In this document: piece by piece, positions 49,370-60,662 of the stretch
Layout: the number at the start of each line of letters is the position of its first letter
Position numbering within the stretch: position 1 is the first letter of the stretch
From: Myxocyprinus asiaticus
Taxonomy: Eukaryota > Chordata > Actinopteri > Cypriniformes > Catostomidae
Assembly (NCBI RefSeq): GCF_019703515.2
Contig: NC_059346.1
Span: forward strand, 11,006,501 to 11,070,500
DNA length: 64,000 nt
Direction: 5' to 3'
Made by a program: the position numbers and the translations under genes
The notes under the pieces: model-generated
Seen by the model: the letters and a program-made list of their open reading frames with translations, nothing else
What the model was told of the DNA's origin: nothing
Databases searched by the model: none

Positions 49370-50519
49370 TCAGCACGTCAGTCAGGATGACATATGAAAT
49401 ATTCATAAGAGAAACTGTTTACTCATGTTTTTTGTGCCCCATCCTTCAATAACAGTTCCTTTGCAAAGCTTGAATCCTACCAAAAACTAAAAATAGTGCA
49501 GATGGGTGAAAAAAGTGTCCATGATGCGTTTGTGCTCAAAACAGCAGGGCAGCAGCTGAATGACAGAGAGTTTTTCCTCTTCAGAGTTGACACAGCCCGA
49601 GATATGTATGTAGAAGTCAAAGGCATTTGTCTGTGTATGTTTATGTAGAAAAACATTTCAATCCAGACAGGCACATGAAGGTGTCCTGTGTAAGTCCACC
49701 TTGGATGAATCTCCCATGACAGGTCCCATCTCTCTCCTCTTCACCTGTGTGACTGACTGAGAACCAGTGGGCGGGGCCAAGGGTGCAATGACAGTAAAAT
49801 AGGCGTTGCATATGCAGATGTATTTGGTCCTTGTGAAGTCACAAGTTTCACGAATTCCAAACGAGCCGTTTTTGCAGCTTGGTTTAATTAAATGCTCTTT
49901 TTCTATTAAAGAGGAAGTTTTCAGTTCTGAAACTAACAGTATGTTTTTATAGTACAATGACCTCTTCTATGTCAAAAGATCAAGGAAAATTTGATTCCTC
50001 ATGCCATGACCCCTTTAAGTGCCTGTATTATGATATACTGTACTTGACATTGGTAATATTTTGTTTTGACTCTTTTATTTGTCCCACATTGACTGGGATG
50101 GGTGGTAGTGGGGGGATTAAGATGGGTGTTACATTTTTTGTGCTTTTGTTGTGAATTTGTGAGAGTGGTGCAACTTTATGAAAAAAATGTTAATCTAAAA
50201 AATGTGCTTCATGTGGTAACATCAAAATTAACTGGTTTTACTGAAGTCAAAATATTAATTAACATGACTGAATAAATCTGACTAAATTGTTACATCAACA
50301 AAGCTGATTTTTTTAAGGTAAAAACAAGTAGAAATAGCTTAAGGTAAAAATTGCAGGTTACCACTTTTTGCAATGTATTTTAACCCCTTCAAAACAAAAT
50401 TGAAATCAAGTGACAAAAAAAAAAAAAGAAAAAAGAAAAGAAAAGAAACCAGACTTCTCATTTGAAGGTGCCTTTTGATTTGATTTCTGACAATACCATC
50501 TGCCTCAATTAATTTACAG

Positions 50520-50624
50520 ATCATATTCCCGCTCGTCCAGTTACTCGCTGGATTCACGGAGAGATGGTCTTTCAAGTGCAAGCAGTTGCCACAGTCTAAA
50601 TTACTCACGGTGCACACAAGACAG
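50520..50624 (+). CDS. srrm4: srrm4 exon 11
   Basis: 105 nt, acceptor AATTTACAG and donor CAG|GTGAAT. It reads SYSRSSSYSLDSRRDGLSSA then SSCHSLNYSRCTQDR, matching the human SYSRSPSY and PSYSRY region. Followed by a very short 118-nt intron. Confidence 0.92.
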
Positions 50625-50742
50625 GTGAATTTCAGTTGAAATGTGTAATTAAATCAGCAATAACATGGAATGACTGTAAAGTTCATAAAAGCTCTAACTG
50701 AGTGCATGCATGCTCACATCTCTTTCATGTGTGAATGAAAAG

Positions 50743-50871
50743 GTTCCGGGAGCGAAAAAGAGACTGCAGTTCCTGTGAGAGTAGAAAACACAGCAGGAGA
50801 AGACCATGTTCCCCAATGAGGAAGAGAAGAAGAGATTCCCCAAGCCATCTTGAAGCTCGGAGAATTACAAG
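50743..50871 (+). CDS. srrm4: srrm4 exon 12, first part of the eMIC region
   Basis: 129 nt, acceptor GTGTGAATGAAAAG (purine-rich, weak) and donor CAAG|GTCTGT. It reads FRERKRDCSSCESRKHSRRR then SPMRKRRRDSPSHLEARRIT, the last part identical to human SRRM4. This is the first half of the eMIC region, needed for microexon activation and shared with SRRM3. The second half is in exon 13. Confidence 0.97.
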
Positions 50872-51524
50872 GTCTGTTCTTACAGAACTATATAGCACTA
50901 CAGCACAAACCACACAACCTATAACCTATGATTTTTGAAAGTGGGAAGACTTACGAAGTAACTGATCCCTTCGCTGATGTTTTTTTTCTTCTTTTTTTTT
51001 TTTAAGATAAAAAGGCCCAAATGAAATCTGTGGACTTTTTTCACGTTTTCTGAGCTGATTGTGGGGGCAAATATGCAGAATGGGTTTAAATATTGTAAAA
51101 TGTCTTAAACTGAGCTGAAAGCATTTTCAAATTAGCCAAACTTTTTACTAAATAACTTTAAGATAATTTGGTCTTGGAAGAATTTTATGAAAAGTTCATA
51201 TTGAAATCTCAGACTTGATTGCAAACTTTGGTATCTTTGCAAATCTGAGCGCAGTTTGAGACTTCAAAAACTCTAGAGGAAACGCACAGGATTACTGGAG
51301 TCTTTTTCTCTGGTGAAAAATCGGAGAAGCAGGAGACTTTAGCAGAAGTCTACAATTGCTCTCAATTTAATCTCATTGCTGTCTAAGAGAAACAATTGAG
51401 ATATTATAGAGATCTTCTTTGTGATTAATTGTTTTCTTTCTATGGGCCTGAAATCAGTGACTTACTGCACAATAGAAGCTAATAGTCAAACAGAAAAATA
51501 AGATAATTCCAATCAACACAGTAA
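50872..51524. other. srrm4 intron 12, proximal part
   Basis: AT-rich, with a T run at 50981-51003. No feature recognised. Confidence 0.5.
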
Positions 51525-51625
51525 TAAAGGAATATTCCTGGTTCAATACAAATTAAGCTCAATTATAAGCATTTGTCGCATAATATTGATTACTACAAAA
51601 ACTATTTTCAACTTCTCCCTCATTT
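51525..51625 (+). repeat. Fragment of the dispersed fish repeat, plus orientation
   Basis: AAAGGAATATTCCTGGTTCA, then AATTAAGCTCAATTATAAGC and ATTTGTCGCATAATATTGAT belong to the family at 1-430 and 54955-55216. Confidence 0.6.
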
Positions 51626-51845
51626 ATTAAAAAAACTATTTGCAGTAGGTGTAAATAGCACCTGTCACACAGCACAGCTATATGCACTCCAATAGTCTGG
51701 TGGAAACACAGAAATTGATGACAAACTGCACCCCCAGTGTTGCTGCAGTGGCATGGGGTGTAACGACGGTGTGGAAATGCTTTTCTCGTGCGTACAACCC
51801 GGGTTCTAATTCGCCTTTTGACCCACTTTTTCCCATCCTGTTTCC

Positions 51846-54640
51846 TAGAGTTGGGGTACTCAAGTCACAAGTCCAATTTTAATGGACTTGGACTTGTCAC
51901 GGACTCTGTTTTTTTACTCGGATTTGACTCGAACTTGAGCCTTTGGGACTTGGGATTTTTGGGAAGTCCAGCCGAGTCTATGACATTTGTGATGCAACTA
52001 AAAAAACATTTTTTAAAATAATGAAACAGAAATAAATGAACACATCTCTGTCTGCATGCAACTGTAGCACCCCTTGATGTCGTAGATGTAGCTAACCGTG
52101 TTTAAGCAAACACACACACACTCATTAGTCAACGCTTGAATGTCCCTACGGAGACTACTGTATAGATGAAATTACTCTGACGTCACACCGCAGGAAACCA
52201 TGCTTCCGGGTTTTATCGAGCAGCAGATTTCAATGGTGGAAATAGGCAGCGCTGCAGTTTTAATCATCTTTTAAGCTTTATAGAGTGTAATAATGTCTGT
52301 TAATGTTAATAAAAGTTATTATAAAGGAATATCTATGGTTTACAGAGAGGAAATTATGTGGGTTCTTTTCTGAAATATCGGCAAAACAAGTTAAAACTTG
52401 GTTCAGTGATCCTGTGTGATTATGTCGGACATGTAACAGGTTGATGAATACACATCCTCACACTTCTAAAGCCTAAGAATGTGGGTACTTAGAAATGAAA
52501 ACTACCATCAGACATACAATATGTGACATAACTGCTTAAATTATTAACCCACATACAATAAATAATGATATTTTACTTCAGTTTTATAATATTCCATATC
52601 AAAACTTAACAGCCGTTTTCGATTGAACAATATGATTTACTCCATTCAAAATGAATGCAAAGACATAATTTTAGCAGAATGACAATATTTTTATTCACTT
52701 ATTTCACAAACAATAGTCCATGCCCTGCAGTGGTGGAGATGGGTCCCCGTCCCTCCCGTTATATCGTATATGGTGGTCTTGATTATATAAGATCATCGTT
52801 AGATCATATTTCACCAATTAACCTCATATCTGTCACAGCGACTGCACTTTGGAAATTAAAAACAGCCGTTTGCAATTGGAGTTTGCATGATTTCTTTGCA
52901 AAAAAAAAGGTTAATATCCACCAACAGCTGCTGCATGTCAACTGTGAGTAGAGCAGATGCGATAACAATGACGGTGACCCGTGAAATATCATCATTTATG
53001 TAAAATCCTGAGTTTTCTCTGATGTAACGATCTGGTGGAAATTTAAAGAAGCCCTAATCTCCAATAATCTGTGGAAAACGGGGTGTTTCATCCCCACAAA
53101 CAGTGCTTTTTGGGCAGTTTCAGTGCAGTTTGAGTGAAGCACTCATAGACAGCAGTTCTTATCTGGGCTACCAAAAGAACCCGGAAGGGGCGGAGCATTT
53201 GTTTGTAAACAGTAACTTCATCTTGTGGCCGGCACTACGAAAACATAAAAACAGGTATGTAGCCAATGTAATAGAAACTAAACAAGGCAGTTTCACATGG
53301 CACAGGAACCGACATCTAGTCAAATTGCACGCGCCATTTGTGCAGCCAAGACGGTGCTCGCATTGCAGTTTCATCGAGATAAAGAACATTAAATCAAGAA
53401 CTTAAATTCAATGAGTCAAGTCACCCACATCATGTCTCTCACAGTTTACTAAAAACAACATATCCAAATAAAAAGTCAGAAAAATAGTTTTAATATTTGG
53501 CTATTAAGTTTAACTGTGTAACTTTTTAAGTAGTCGAAAAAAAATCGTTATTGCTAAAGTAGACAGCAACTCTAAACAGATGAACAGCACCTATTTATTA
53601 TTGATTTACTATTTTCAAAGCATTGACGAGCTGCTTAAAATATGTTCTTTTACAGCATTTGTCCACCATTCACATTATCCAACTATGCACAATAAAATAT
53701 TAGGATATATGGAAATGTTTTGTTTATAATTTAATTATAGACTATAAAATCTATTATTCAATGGCAGAATTTGTGTATGAAGCTAAACTTCACGTAATGA
53801 GCTGAATTTAGTTGGTTATGACATTTTTATTGTAAAGTTTTTATTTTTATTGTATATAAATAAATCATCCTTTTTTTAGCCTATATCTCTGACACTTTTT
53901 AAGGACAATTCTGTTAAATAAATGACTCAATGTTATGATTCTCCATGTTTTTGTGCTTAAAGAAGAGCTCATTTAAAGTTTCTTCGGTATTTAAAAATTT
54001 CATAATGATTGCTGCCGCTCAAGCAAATATCAAATATGTTTTATATTCAGCATCAGCTGCTGCGAAACACACACGGACGCATCAGGGTTTTAGGTGCACG
54101 AGCAGTGCGCAGAACTGCCCCGCATTGTGCCATTTTCCACTAATTAGGGTTGTGTTAAATGGCCTTAATATTAGCAGTGGGCTTTTCCAATGTTTTTGGA
54201 TGTAGCATTTGCAGTCAAATCGTGAGAAGTAACTTTTTAGAGAGTGCTAATTACTACTGCGTTGACTCATTTGTACATATTTTCCCAAACCTGTTGGAAG
54301 ATAGAAATCTCAGTATAGGCTATTATTTCTTTAGGTAGGGGTAATTTAAGATAAAAATAAACTAAATTGAAAGGACAAATTGAAAATCAAGTAGAAATAA
54401 AAACTAAATTAAAATTCAAAACAATAATAACCCTGTTTGTAATAACTAACACAGTTTTCACTTTCTTTAGTTTGTGTTTGTTTTTGTCAGGTTTCTGTTA
54501 CATTTATATTGACAAATAGTTTTTCTTGGTTGTGAAGGTTAAATTAGATTAAAATATTGATGTTGAGTTTATGGTTACAAATTTAATTCAAATTCATGAA
54601 CAGATTTATTCGGACTCGAAAGCATTTCTGTATAAAATAT
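51846..54640. mobile_element. Second hAT copy, inverted and interrupted
   Basis: It begins TAGAGTTGGGGTACTCAAGT, the same end that closes the element at 42632, so it lies in opposite orientation to that copy. Matching subterminal sequence runs to about 52010. Sequence matching the other side of the first copy (for example GGTTACAAATTTAATTCAAA, AACAGATTTATTCGGACTCG) is at 54330-54640, but the terminal bases are missing. The middle (52130-53400) has a different, partly CpG-rich character and may be another insertion. Right end and target duplication not found. Confidence 0.55.
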
Positions 54641-54954
54641 TACCATAATCTAATACAGGTTAAAAAAATAAAATAAAAATAGCAGCAACAAGTTTTTTTT
54701 TCTGACATTCAAAGAAAAACAAGACTTATTTCTAAAATAGAATCCCAGCCTCACTTCATGACATCAACACACTCAGGTGAGGCACTTTAAAAAAACAAAA
54801 AATATTTTATACTTTAGTCCTCACATTACCCGCTAAGAATCTAGGCCGATGTAAGTGAAAACACTGGAGACCAGAAATTGAAAACAGGTGAATTGTGGAA
54901 CACTTCCGCATACAGCAAAAAAGTGGATACTTCTGAAACAATGTGCATTTTAAT

Positions 54955-55052
54955 ATTTTATGGTCTGGCCCCTTTCATTTCCAATTTAAGTGCCTTACTG
55001 TACAGTAACTGTGTTTTTTTTTTTTTTTTTTTGCTTTTTTAAAATAAACTAT

Positions 55053-55131
<79 letters not shown>

Positions 55132-55216
55132 TTTAATTTTTTTGTGGCACTCAATATTATGCCACAAATGCTGTCGATTGAGCTTAACTTGTACTGAACT
55201 CAGAATATTCCTTTAA
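54955..55216 (-). repeat. Dispersed fish repeat with internal (AT)n, just before the last srrm4 exon
   Basis: Minus-orientation copy of the family at 1-430: GAATATTCCTTTAA near 55200-55216, CTGTCGATTGAGCTTAACTT near 55170, and GGCCCCTTTCATTTCC near 54967. A (TA)n array at 55056-55126 splits it. Confidence 0.6.
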
Positions 55217-55286
55217 TTTATTGCCATTCATTAATAAGTCATTATTTGTATTCTCTCTCTACATGCCTTACTTCCTTCTTGCACAG

Positions 55287-55542
55287 TGCCAGAAAGAGAC
55301 CTATCCCCTACTACCGTCCCAGCCCTTCCGTCAGCAGCCGATCCTCCAGCCTCCTCTCCTGGCGCCTGTTTTCTCTCAGTCGCAGTCGTTCGCGCAGTCG
55401 AAGTAAAAGTCGCAGTCGCACTTATTCTTCATACAGGAGCTACAGTCGCAGCTCATCATGGAACTCTTTATATAGCAGATGCAGTCGCAGTCGGAGCAGA
55501 AGCTATGACTCAATGGTGAGCTATAGCAGAGCTCGTCGCTAA
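55287..55542 (+). CDS. srrm4: srrm4 exon 13, end of coding sequence
   Basis: Acceptor TTCCTTCTTGCACAG; 256 coding nt to the TAA at 55540-55542. It opens with ARKRPIPYYRPSPS, identical to the human second half of the eMIC region, followed by an SR-rich tail (SRSRSRSRSKSRSRTYSSYR) and the end SYSRARR, comparable to human YSSTRR. The tail is shorter than the human one. A UGC lies within the acceptor tract. Confidence 0.97.
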
Positions 55543-56520
55543 TTTATGGATGAACCAGATGCCGGAATGCTGAGCTCCAGTACAAGCTTGGACTTACTGC
55601 AACTGAAAGTGAAATGGACCAGCACTGAGAACATTCTGTGCTGGGATATGGAACACCAGGCAGTGACAGGATCATCTGTTCAGTGTCAGATAAGACCGAA
55701 GCTTTCCATATTGTTGTGTACTAAACTGTGTGCTTTCATCCGTTCCGCTCAAAGGAAAACTTGTCTATCAATCACAAAGCCTGCTGTTGTAGAAAGGACC
55801 AAACCTGAGGTATCATAGAGGCTCTTTTGAAATATTCTAAACAGTGAGTTTCTGCTATACCTTGTTTGCACAAAGGCATGAAGATATTGTTCCTTTATCA
55901 GTTGTGGGAAATAAAAGGAAGTGTCTCCGTGTGCAGGGTCAATCACAAGGCGCTAATAACCTTGACTGTAAAACCCGATGTATGAATCTATTGTATTTTC
56001 GTAGTGTTTTCTGTTTATAGGATATGTCAAAAGTGCTTGAGGAGAAAGATTTATTGCTTCCATAACAGCTTTTACTGAGAGCAACCGCTTCTGCGTTTCA
56101 CACCTTCACTTTGAAAAATGTGCCGTCCGAATTGGTCCCACTGGCAAATACACACCCCATCAGCCAAAATGCCAGCTTTATTTATCTTCTGTTGAACTGG
56201 AAAACAATCCAAATGTCATTGGCCATGATGAGGATGTCTATGATGGCGGACAAATTAAAATGCGACAGATGTGCTCCAGAGGTTGGAAGACCTTTGTGGC
56301 CCAGCTGTCCATACTGTGTTACTAAATACGTTCTACTGCATATTAATCTTGCAGACCTCAAAAGACAAGATGAAGTGATTTTCATCCTTGGAATTCAAGG
56401 TTCCTTTTGAGTGAGCAAAAGAAGAGTGGACATTTTTGGACTTTGGCCAGCTGATTCCAAGATTACAGTACTGGTGTATTTATTATTTCGTAGGCAATTA
56501 AATATTATTTTTATTATTAC
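55543..56520 (+). other. srrm4: srrm4 3' untranslated region (probable)
   Basis: No coding frame continues after the stop. An AATAAA at 55910-55915 is a candidate polyadenylation signal, about 370 nt after the stop. Mammalian SRRM4 has a long 3' UTR, so the transcript may run further; others (for example near 58515 and 58878) are possible. Confidence 0.5.
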
Positions 56521-57565
56521 TAGGGATGTTCGATACCATGCCCATGTACTTGAACTCCTGCTCGAAAAAATGCTCCGATACCAACAACCGATAGATAACA
56601 ACTGATGTACAAATGTTATTATGTAAACATTCAGTGCACTGATTAAAATCACATTATGTCCTAGTGAGATCATTTAACTGCAAAAGCTGCAATTTAATTA
56701 GAGAAATATATAGTTTGCATGTGCAGCGTGCTTAAATTTGAGTGCTTGTGAATGTGTGAAGCAAGTGTTGTGCTGACATAAAGACACAAAGTGCTCATAC
56801 CTTTTTAGAGCTCCTTGGCTCATACATGGAAAACGGCATCATGAGCATTGCACATTTTGTTTGTATCAGATGACAGCAGGCAGAGCACTAATTCACTTTG
56901 TAGCGCAAGGCACATACAGATTACATATTTATTTAATTAAATAGCTGCCTTTTGCGGTTTAATAATCATTTTGAGTCACATAGTGACTGGCTTTCTGGAT
57001 TAAGAAGTTACCGTCATAACATCAGAGCTCCTTGGTCAAAACAACAACACACAGAAACACTTAAAAATTAAATCTCTGCCAAAATAAAAGCTCAGTATAA
57101 ATGAAAAGTACGACAGAAATAGATCACTACTGTATAGCTATGTAATATTCACTGTAAAACTACTACTACTACTAATAATAATAATAATACTATAATAAAT
57201 CAATAGTAATTGATTTATATCTTACATATGTGATGCTCTGTTATACAGCACTGTATCTGACAAAATATAACTCTAATGTTTTATTTTGGATTGTTCTGTG
57301 AGGTTCTGTATAAAAGCATGTCATTTGATAAAAATAATACAATATTATGGTTAAAATTAATTGTTATATTTTCATTTGATTCAAGTTTTAATGAATTCAT
57401 TTATTTAAACACCATTTTGATGATAAAATTGAAATAAAATGTTGATATGGAATATCAGAAAAAATAAAACAAAAAACAGGCATCAGACTCGGTATCGGCG
57501 AGTACCAAAAAGGAAGTATCGGTACTTGTACTCGTTCTCAAAAAAATGGTATCTGGACATCCCTA
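56521..57565. mobile_element. hAT element, non-autonomous
   Basis: Ends TAGGGATGTTCGATACCATG and, in complement, TAGGGATGTCCAGATACCAT. Flanking 8-bp sequences ATTATTAC (56513-56520) and ATTGTTAC (57566-57573) match at seven of eight positions. 1045 bp, with subterminal inverted words such as CCGATACC and GGTATCGG. No transposase. Confidence 0.8.
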
Positions 57566-57573
57566 ATTGTTAC

Positions 57574-59131
57574 TATTAGTATGCTATTTCATAATTTTAT
57601 GAACCGTGAGTCATCTTAAATTGTTTATTTTTAAGTTATTTATTCTTTTTATGGTCTAGTCGTTAGAATTTTGATCTGTTATAATTTTTGCAGGGTCTGC
57701 AATTTTCTATTATTCAGATCATTTGAATTATTTATAATGTGAATCCTTTGATATTTATGTAGAAAATTTTGTTTTTTCGATTATTTTAAATGAGTTCTAT
57801 TCATTTTCCTCAAAACGCCACAGTTAAAACACACATCCAGTTCTAAGCTAATTAAGTCACACACACTCGAAATCACACACTTCACATAAATTACAGTGCT
57901 ATTTATAAATGCGAATGTTTCATAAGGCATTGCTATTCTTTATTGGTTGCACATCAATGCAGCTAAATCAAGAAACTATTACAGACTGAGAGAAATTAAG
58001 ATGGTTGTCATAATAAATCAGTCAAATAGGTTAGATCAAGGCTTATTGAAAGGATCAAAGATGTATATTTGGTGTGTGATACAGCTTGATGAAATTGCGT
58101 GTAAAAGTCATCACACCTTCATTATGACAGATGATGACAAGTTCTTTGTTTCTGTCCTATAGTCTATTGGAGTGCTTGTTAACTGAAGGCATGGTAATCT
58201 CTATGCACTGTACGTTATTAGCTGTCTGACTGTTGTAAATCCTGACACTTGTACAGATTATTAGTTGCAGATGAAGGGGGGAAAACTTGAAGTGTATCAC
58301 AATGTTTTATCTTCTCGAATTCATCTTGTTCTCTCGTTTCGAACCATAAATGAGTTTAGTAAATGATTATGTAAATCTGTTGTGTAAATATGCAAACATT
58401 TAGTGCGGCAATATGAGGCATGGGCTTTATTTATTGAGATGGAGTATTAGTACTGACTGGTTTACAAAGCTGGCTTTCTGATTTACATAATTTACATTGC
58501 TGTTCATTCCTGCTAAAAAATAAATAAATAAATTACATAACATGTTGACATTTTGCCATGAATCCAAAAGAAAGATGCTACAGATGTTGCAATTACTGTA
58601 AGCTCTTGCAATTGCAAAAGTCCTTTGGATTGTTGCAGTATCCTGCCAGGGTTTTGACTAGGCATTCACTTGTTTTTGCACAGAATGAAAGATAAAGATA
58701 TAATTGAGGTAAATGTATTTGTTTTAGCAAATGTGAAATCCTCTAATATTCCCCAATTCTACAGTAGTGTATGTATACAATGATGTCTATGTGTACAAGA
58801 ATATCAATGTCTCCCTTGCTCTACAAAATTAATGGTTCTCTGTGGTCTGAATCTGTAATAATATTCAAAGAATCCTAAATAAATTATTCATCTAATAATT
58901 TACTTATTCGCTTCTTTAAAAATGTAATTGTATTTATCCTTATTTATTTATTTATTTAATTTATTTTATTGCCTTTGTGTCTTGAAGAGTAAATAGGGGT
59001 AAGTGGGGTAAGCTAAGCCACCACCTGTATCTAGACAACTGCACAATTTTTATGTGACCAGATATTCAGTAAGTGGAATTTTCTAGCTGTCTAGACTATT
59101 AGCACATGGGAAATTTGCCAAATATTTTTAT
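57574..59131. other. srrm4-hspb8 interval, no gene seen
   Basis: AT-rich. It may be distal srrm4 3' UTR or intergenic. Simple TTTA/AATA runs near 58515-58540 and 58940-58970. No reading frame of interest. Confidence 0.5.
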
Positions 59132-59906
59132 TAGGGCTGTCAAAATTAACGCGTTAACATGTGATCAATTTAAAAAGTTTAACGCGTTCATTTTTCTTAA
59201 TTGCGATTATACATTTACCATTAAAACACCATAAACCAGCACAAACACTTGTTGGAAGGGACACACACACAACAGAGCTTCCATGTCAGTGATAAAATGA
59301 TGGAGAAAGGACCTCTTAATGCTATTTGTTGTACAAAACAACCTAAATGGAACTTGACACAGAAATCAAGTATTTTTCAGCCTAAGTAAGGCACATTTTA
59401 ATAACCACAGAAGCACACCAAATCTTAACTATAGCTTTTCACATGGAGGTCAAAGCGGCGCTTGACGCTGGCACTGACGCCCTGATGCGGATCATGAACG
59501 CAGTCTCACAATTGCTGTAACAAAGTGGATAACTAGAGTCTGAGGAGGATGTGAGCTTAAGAGATTTAATGCCCATTGCAATGAAAATGCAGCCTATGCG
59601 GGGACTAGTTCTTTAAATTAGTCAAACTCCCACTTAGACTTTGGGAAATGGTTAATATTACTTGTATTGGAGCTATTTTAGTGCTTTTCTATCTTTATAC
59701 TGTGGAAGGCTTTGTTTGGAAAATGTTAATAAAACATTATATTGTTACATATTGTTTTAGTTTCGTTCCTTAGATAGAAATAAATGGATTTTGGCAGGAA
59801 AATAATACTTTAGGAGTCAAATTTCAGCACTTTTAAAATCTGTGATTAACTATGAAAAATGATGCGATTAATTGCGATTAAACAATTGAATCGACTGACA
59901 GCACTA
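59132..59906. mobile_element. hAT element upstream of hspb8
   Basis: Ends TAGGGCTGTCAAAATTAACG and, in complement, TAGTGCTGTCAGTCGATTCA, with subterminal inverted words TTAATTGCGATTA. Flanking 8-mers ATTTTTAT and ATTTTCAG agree only partly, so the duplication has decayed. 775 bp, no transposase. Confidence 0.7.
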
Positions 59907-60393
59907 ATTTTCAGGCTAAATATTGCTTATTCTGCCTCAACAAACATTTCAATGACTCTATTTTAAATGCTTTTAAAATTGATCGGGTTATTTTCAATTG
60001 ATGATTTTGTCATCCTAAAATAGACTATGTTGCTTTAGGTTACCTCTCTCATTTTACCCTACTTAACCCCAAGATGATGGAATACACCGACTCATCTCAA
60101 GATTGAAAGGAGATACCGCATGTCTATGGTGTATTTCGTCATATTTTGTTTAGAACGTTATTAGCGTTCTACATAGAAGTGTGTGACTCCTCTCCGGCCT
60201 TGAGGAGTGAGTAGTTTTCTATTATGAAGTGAATGAGTCATCTGGGGGAGGGTGAGATTGGACCCATCGCTGTCCGGTGGAGCCACTCACAGCCCGGGGT
60301 CTAAACTTGGACAGGGAGGGACTTCAGTCAGCTGTTGTGTGCCGCCGCGCACTTTCTGGACTTTGTAGACCGGCAGCTCCACGGTAAAACACA

Positions 60394-60399
60394 TATAAA
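60394..60399 (+). promoter_or_regulatory. hspb8: Candidate TATA box of hspb8
   Basis: TATAAA in ACATATAAACC lies 264 nt upstream of the ATG, within sequence that is more GC-rich than the flanks. A start of transcription near 60425 would give a 5' UTR of about 240 nt. No clear canonical heat-shock element (three alternating GAA/TTC units) was found in 59907-60660; AGAAAGTTTAAAGAAAAC at about 60426-60443 is only a loose resemblance. Confidence 0.35.
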
Positions 60400-60662
60400 C
60401 CAGTGGAAAGAGCACTTACATCGTCAGAAAGTTTAAAGAAAACGCACATGTCCATTGTGATACGCGTATAGTTTGGTGCGCAATTACGCGCCTGGAAACT
60501 TATTTAGTCAACTATTTCGGGGGGGTTTTGTTTTGTTTTTGTTTTGTTGGTTGTGAAATTATAACGGAATCAGTTGTGCGCGCCTTTTCATAATTAAACG
60601 TACTCGGATATCTAACAACAAAAGTTTTTGGACCACAGTCTTATCTGAACCCAAGTTTCACC

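Larger units (their letters stand above)
46214..50014. mobile_element. TTAA-flanked element hosting nested insertions
   Basis: Left end AGGGGTCATGAAATGCTC (after TTAA at 46210-46213) and right end, in complement, AGGGGTCATGGCATGAGG (before TTAA at 50015-50018). Blocks known from the same element family lie at 48850-49080 (CGCTCGGTTTTGCC, AAACGCCCACTGTTATGATT) and 49490-50010. Inside sit a 5S-derived SINE, a DIRS-like element and a small MITE, so the element proper is much shorter than its 3.8-kb span. No transposase seen. Confidence 0.65.
19844..55542 (+). other. srrm4: srrm4 gene, exons 2 to 13 (spliced coding span)
   Basis: This span codes for serine/arginine repetitive matrix protein 4 (nSR100), a nuclear splicing factor that in vertebrates promotes inclusion of neuronal microexons. 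Twelve exons bounded by AG/GT join in one open frame of 535 residues plus stop (1606 nt here plus 2 nt carried over from exon 1). Order seen: a Lys/Arg-rich N-terminal part, an RS-like basic tract (KKKKKKSSKK), a Ser/Thr-rich middle with the motif DSGNDTSSPP, an SR-rich stretch, then the diagnostic MRKRRRDSPSHLEARRIT and RKRPIPYYRPSPS blocks of the eMIC region, and an SR-rich tail ending in RARR. Human SRRM4 is about 611 residues with 13 exons (from memory), so only exon 1 should be missing, upstream of the window. The next gene downstream is hspb8, the same neighbour as in human. SRRM3 is the main alternative paralogue; the close match of exons 4 to 6, 12 and 13 and the hspb8 neighbour favour srrm4. 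Confidence 0.95.

Noticed and set aside
55546..55818. A 90-codon frame right after the srrm4 stop as a protein extension
   Set aside because: It is in a different frame, separated by a clean TAA, and has no resemblance to SRRM4; it is treated as 3' UTR.
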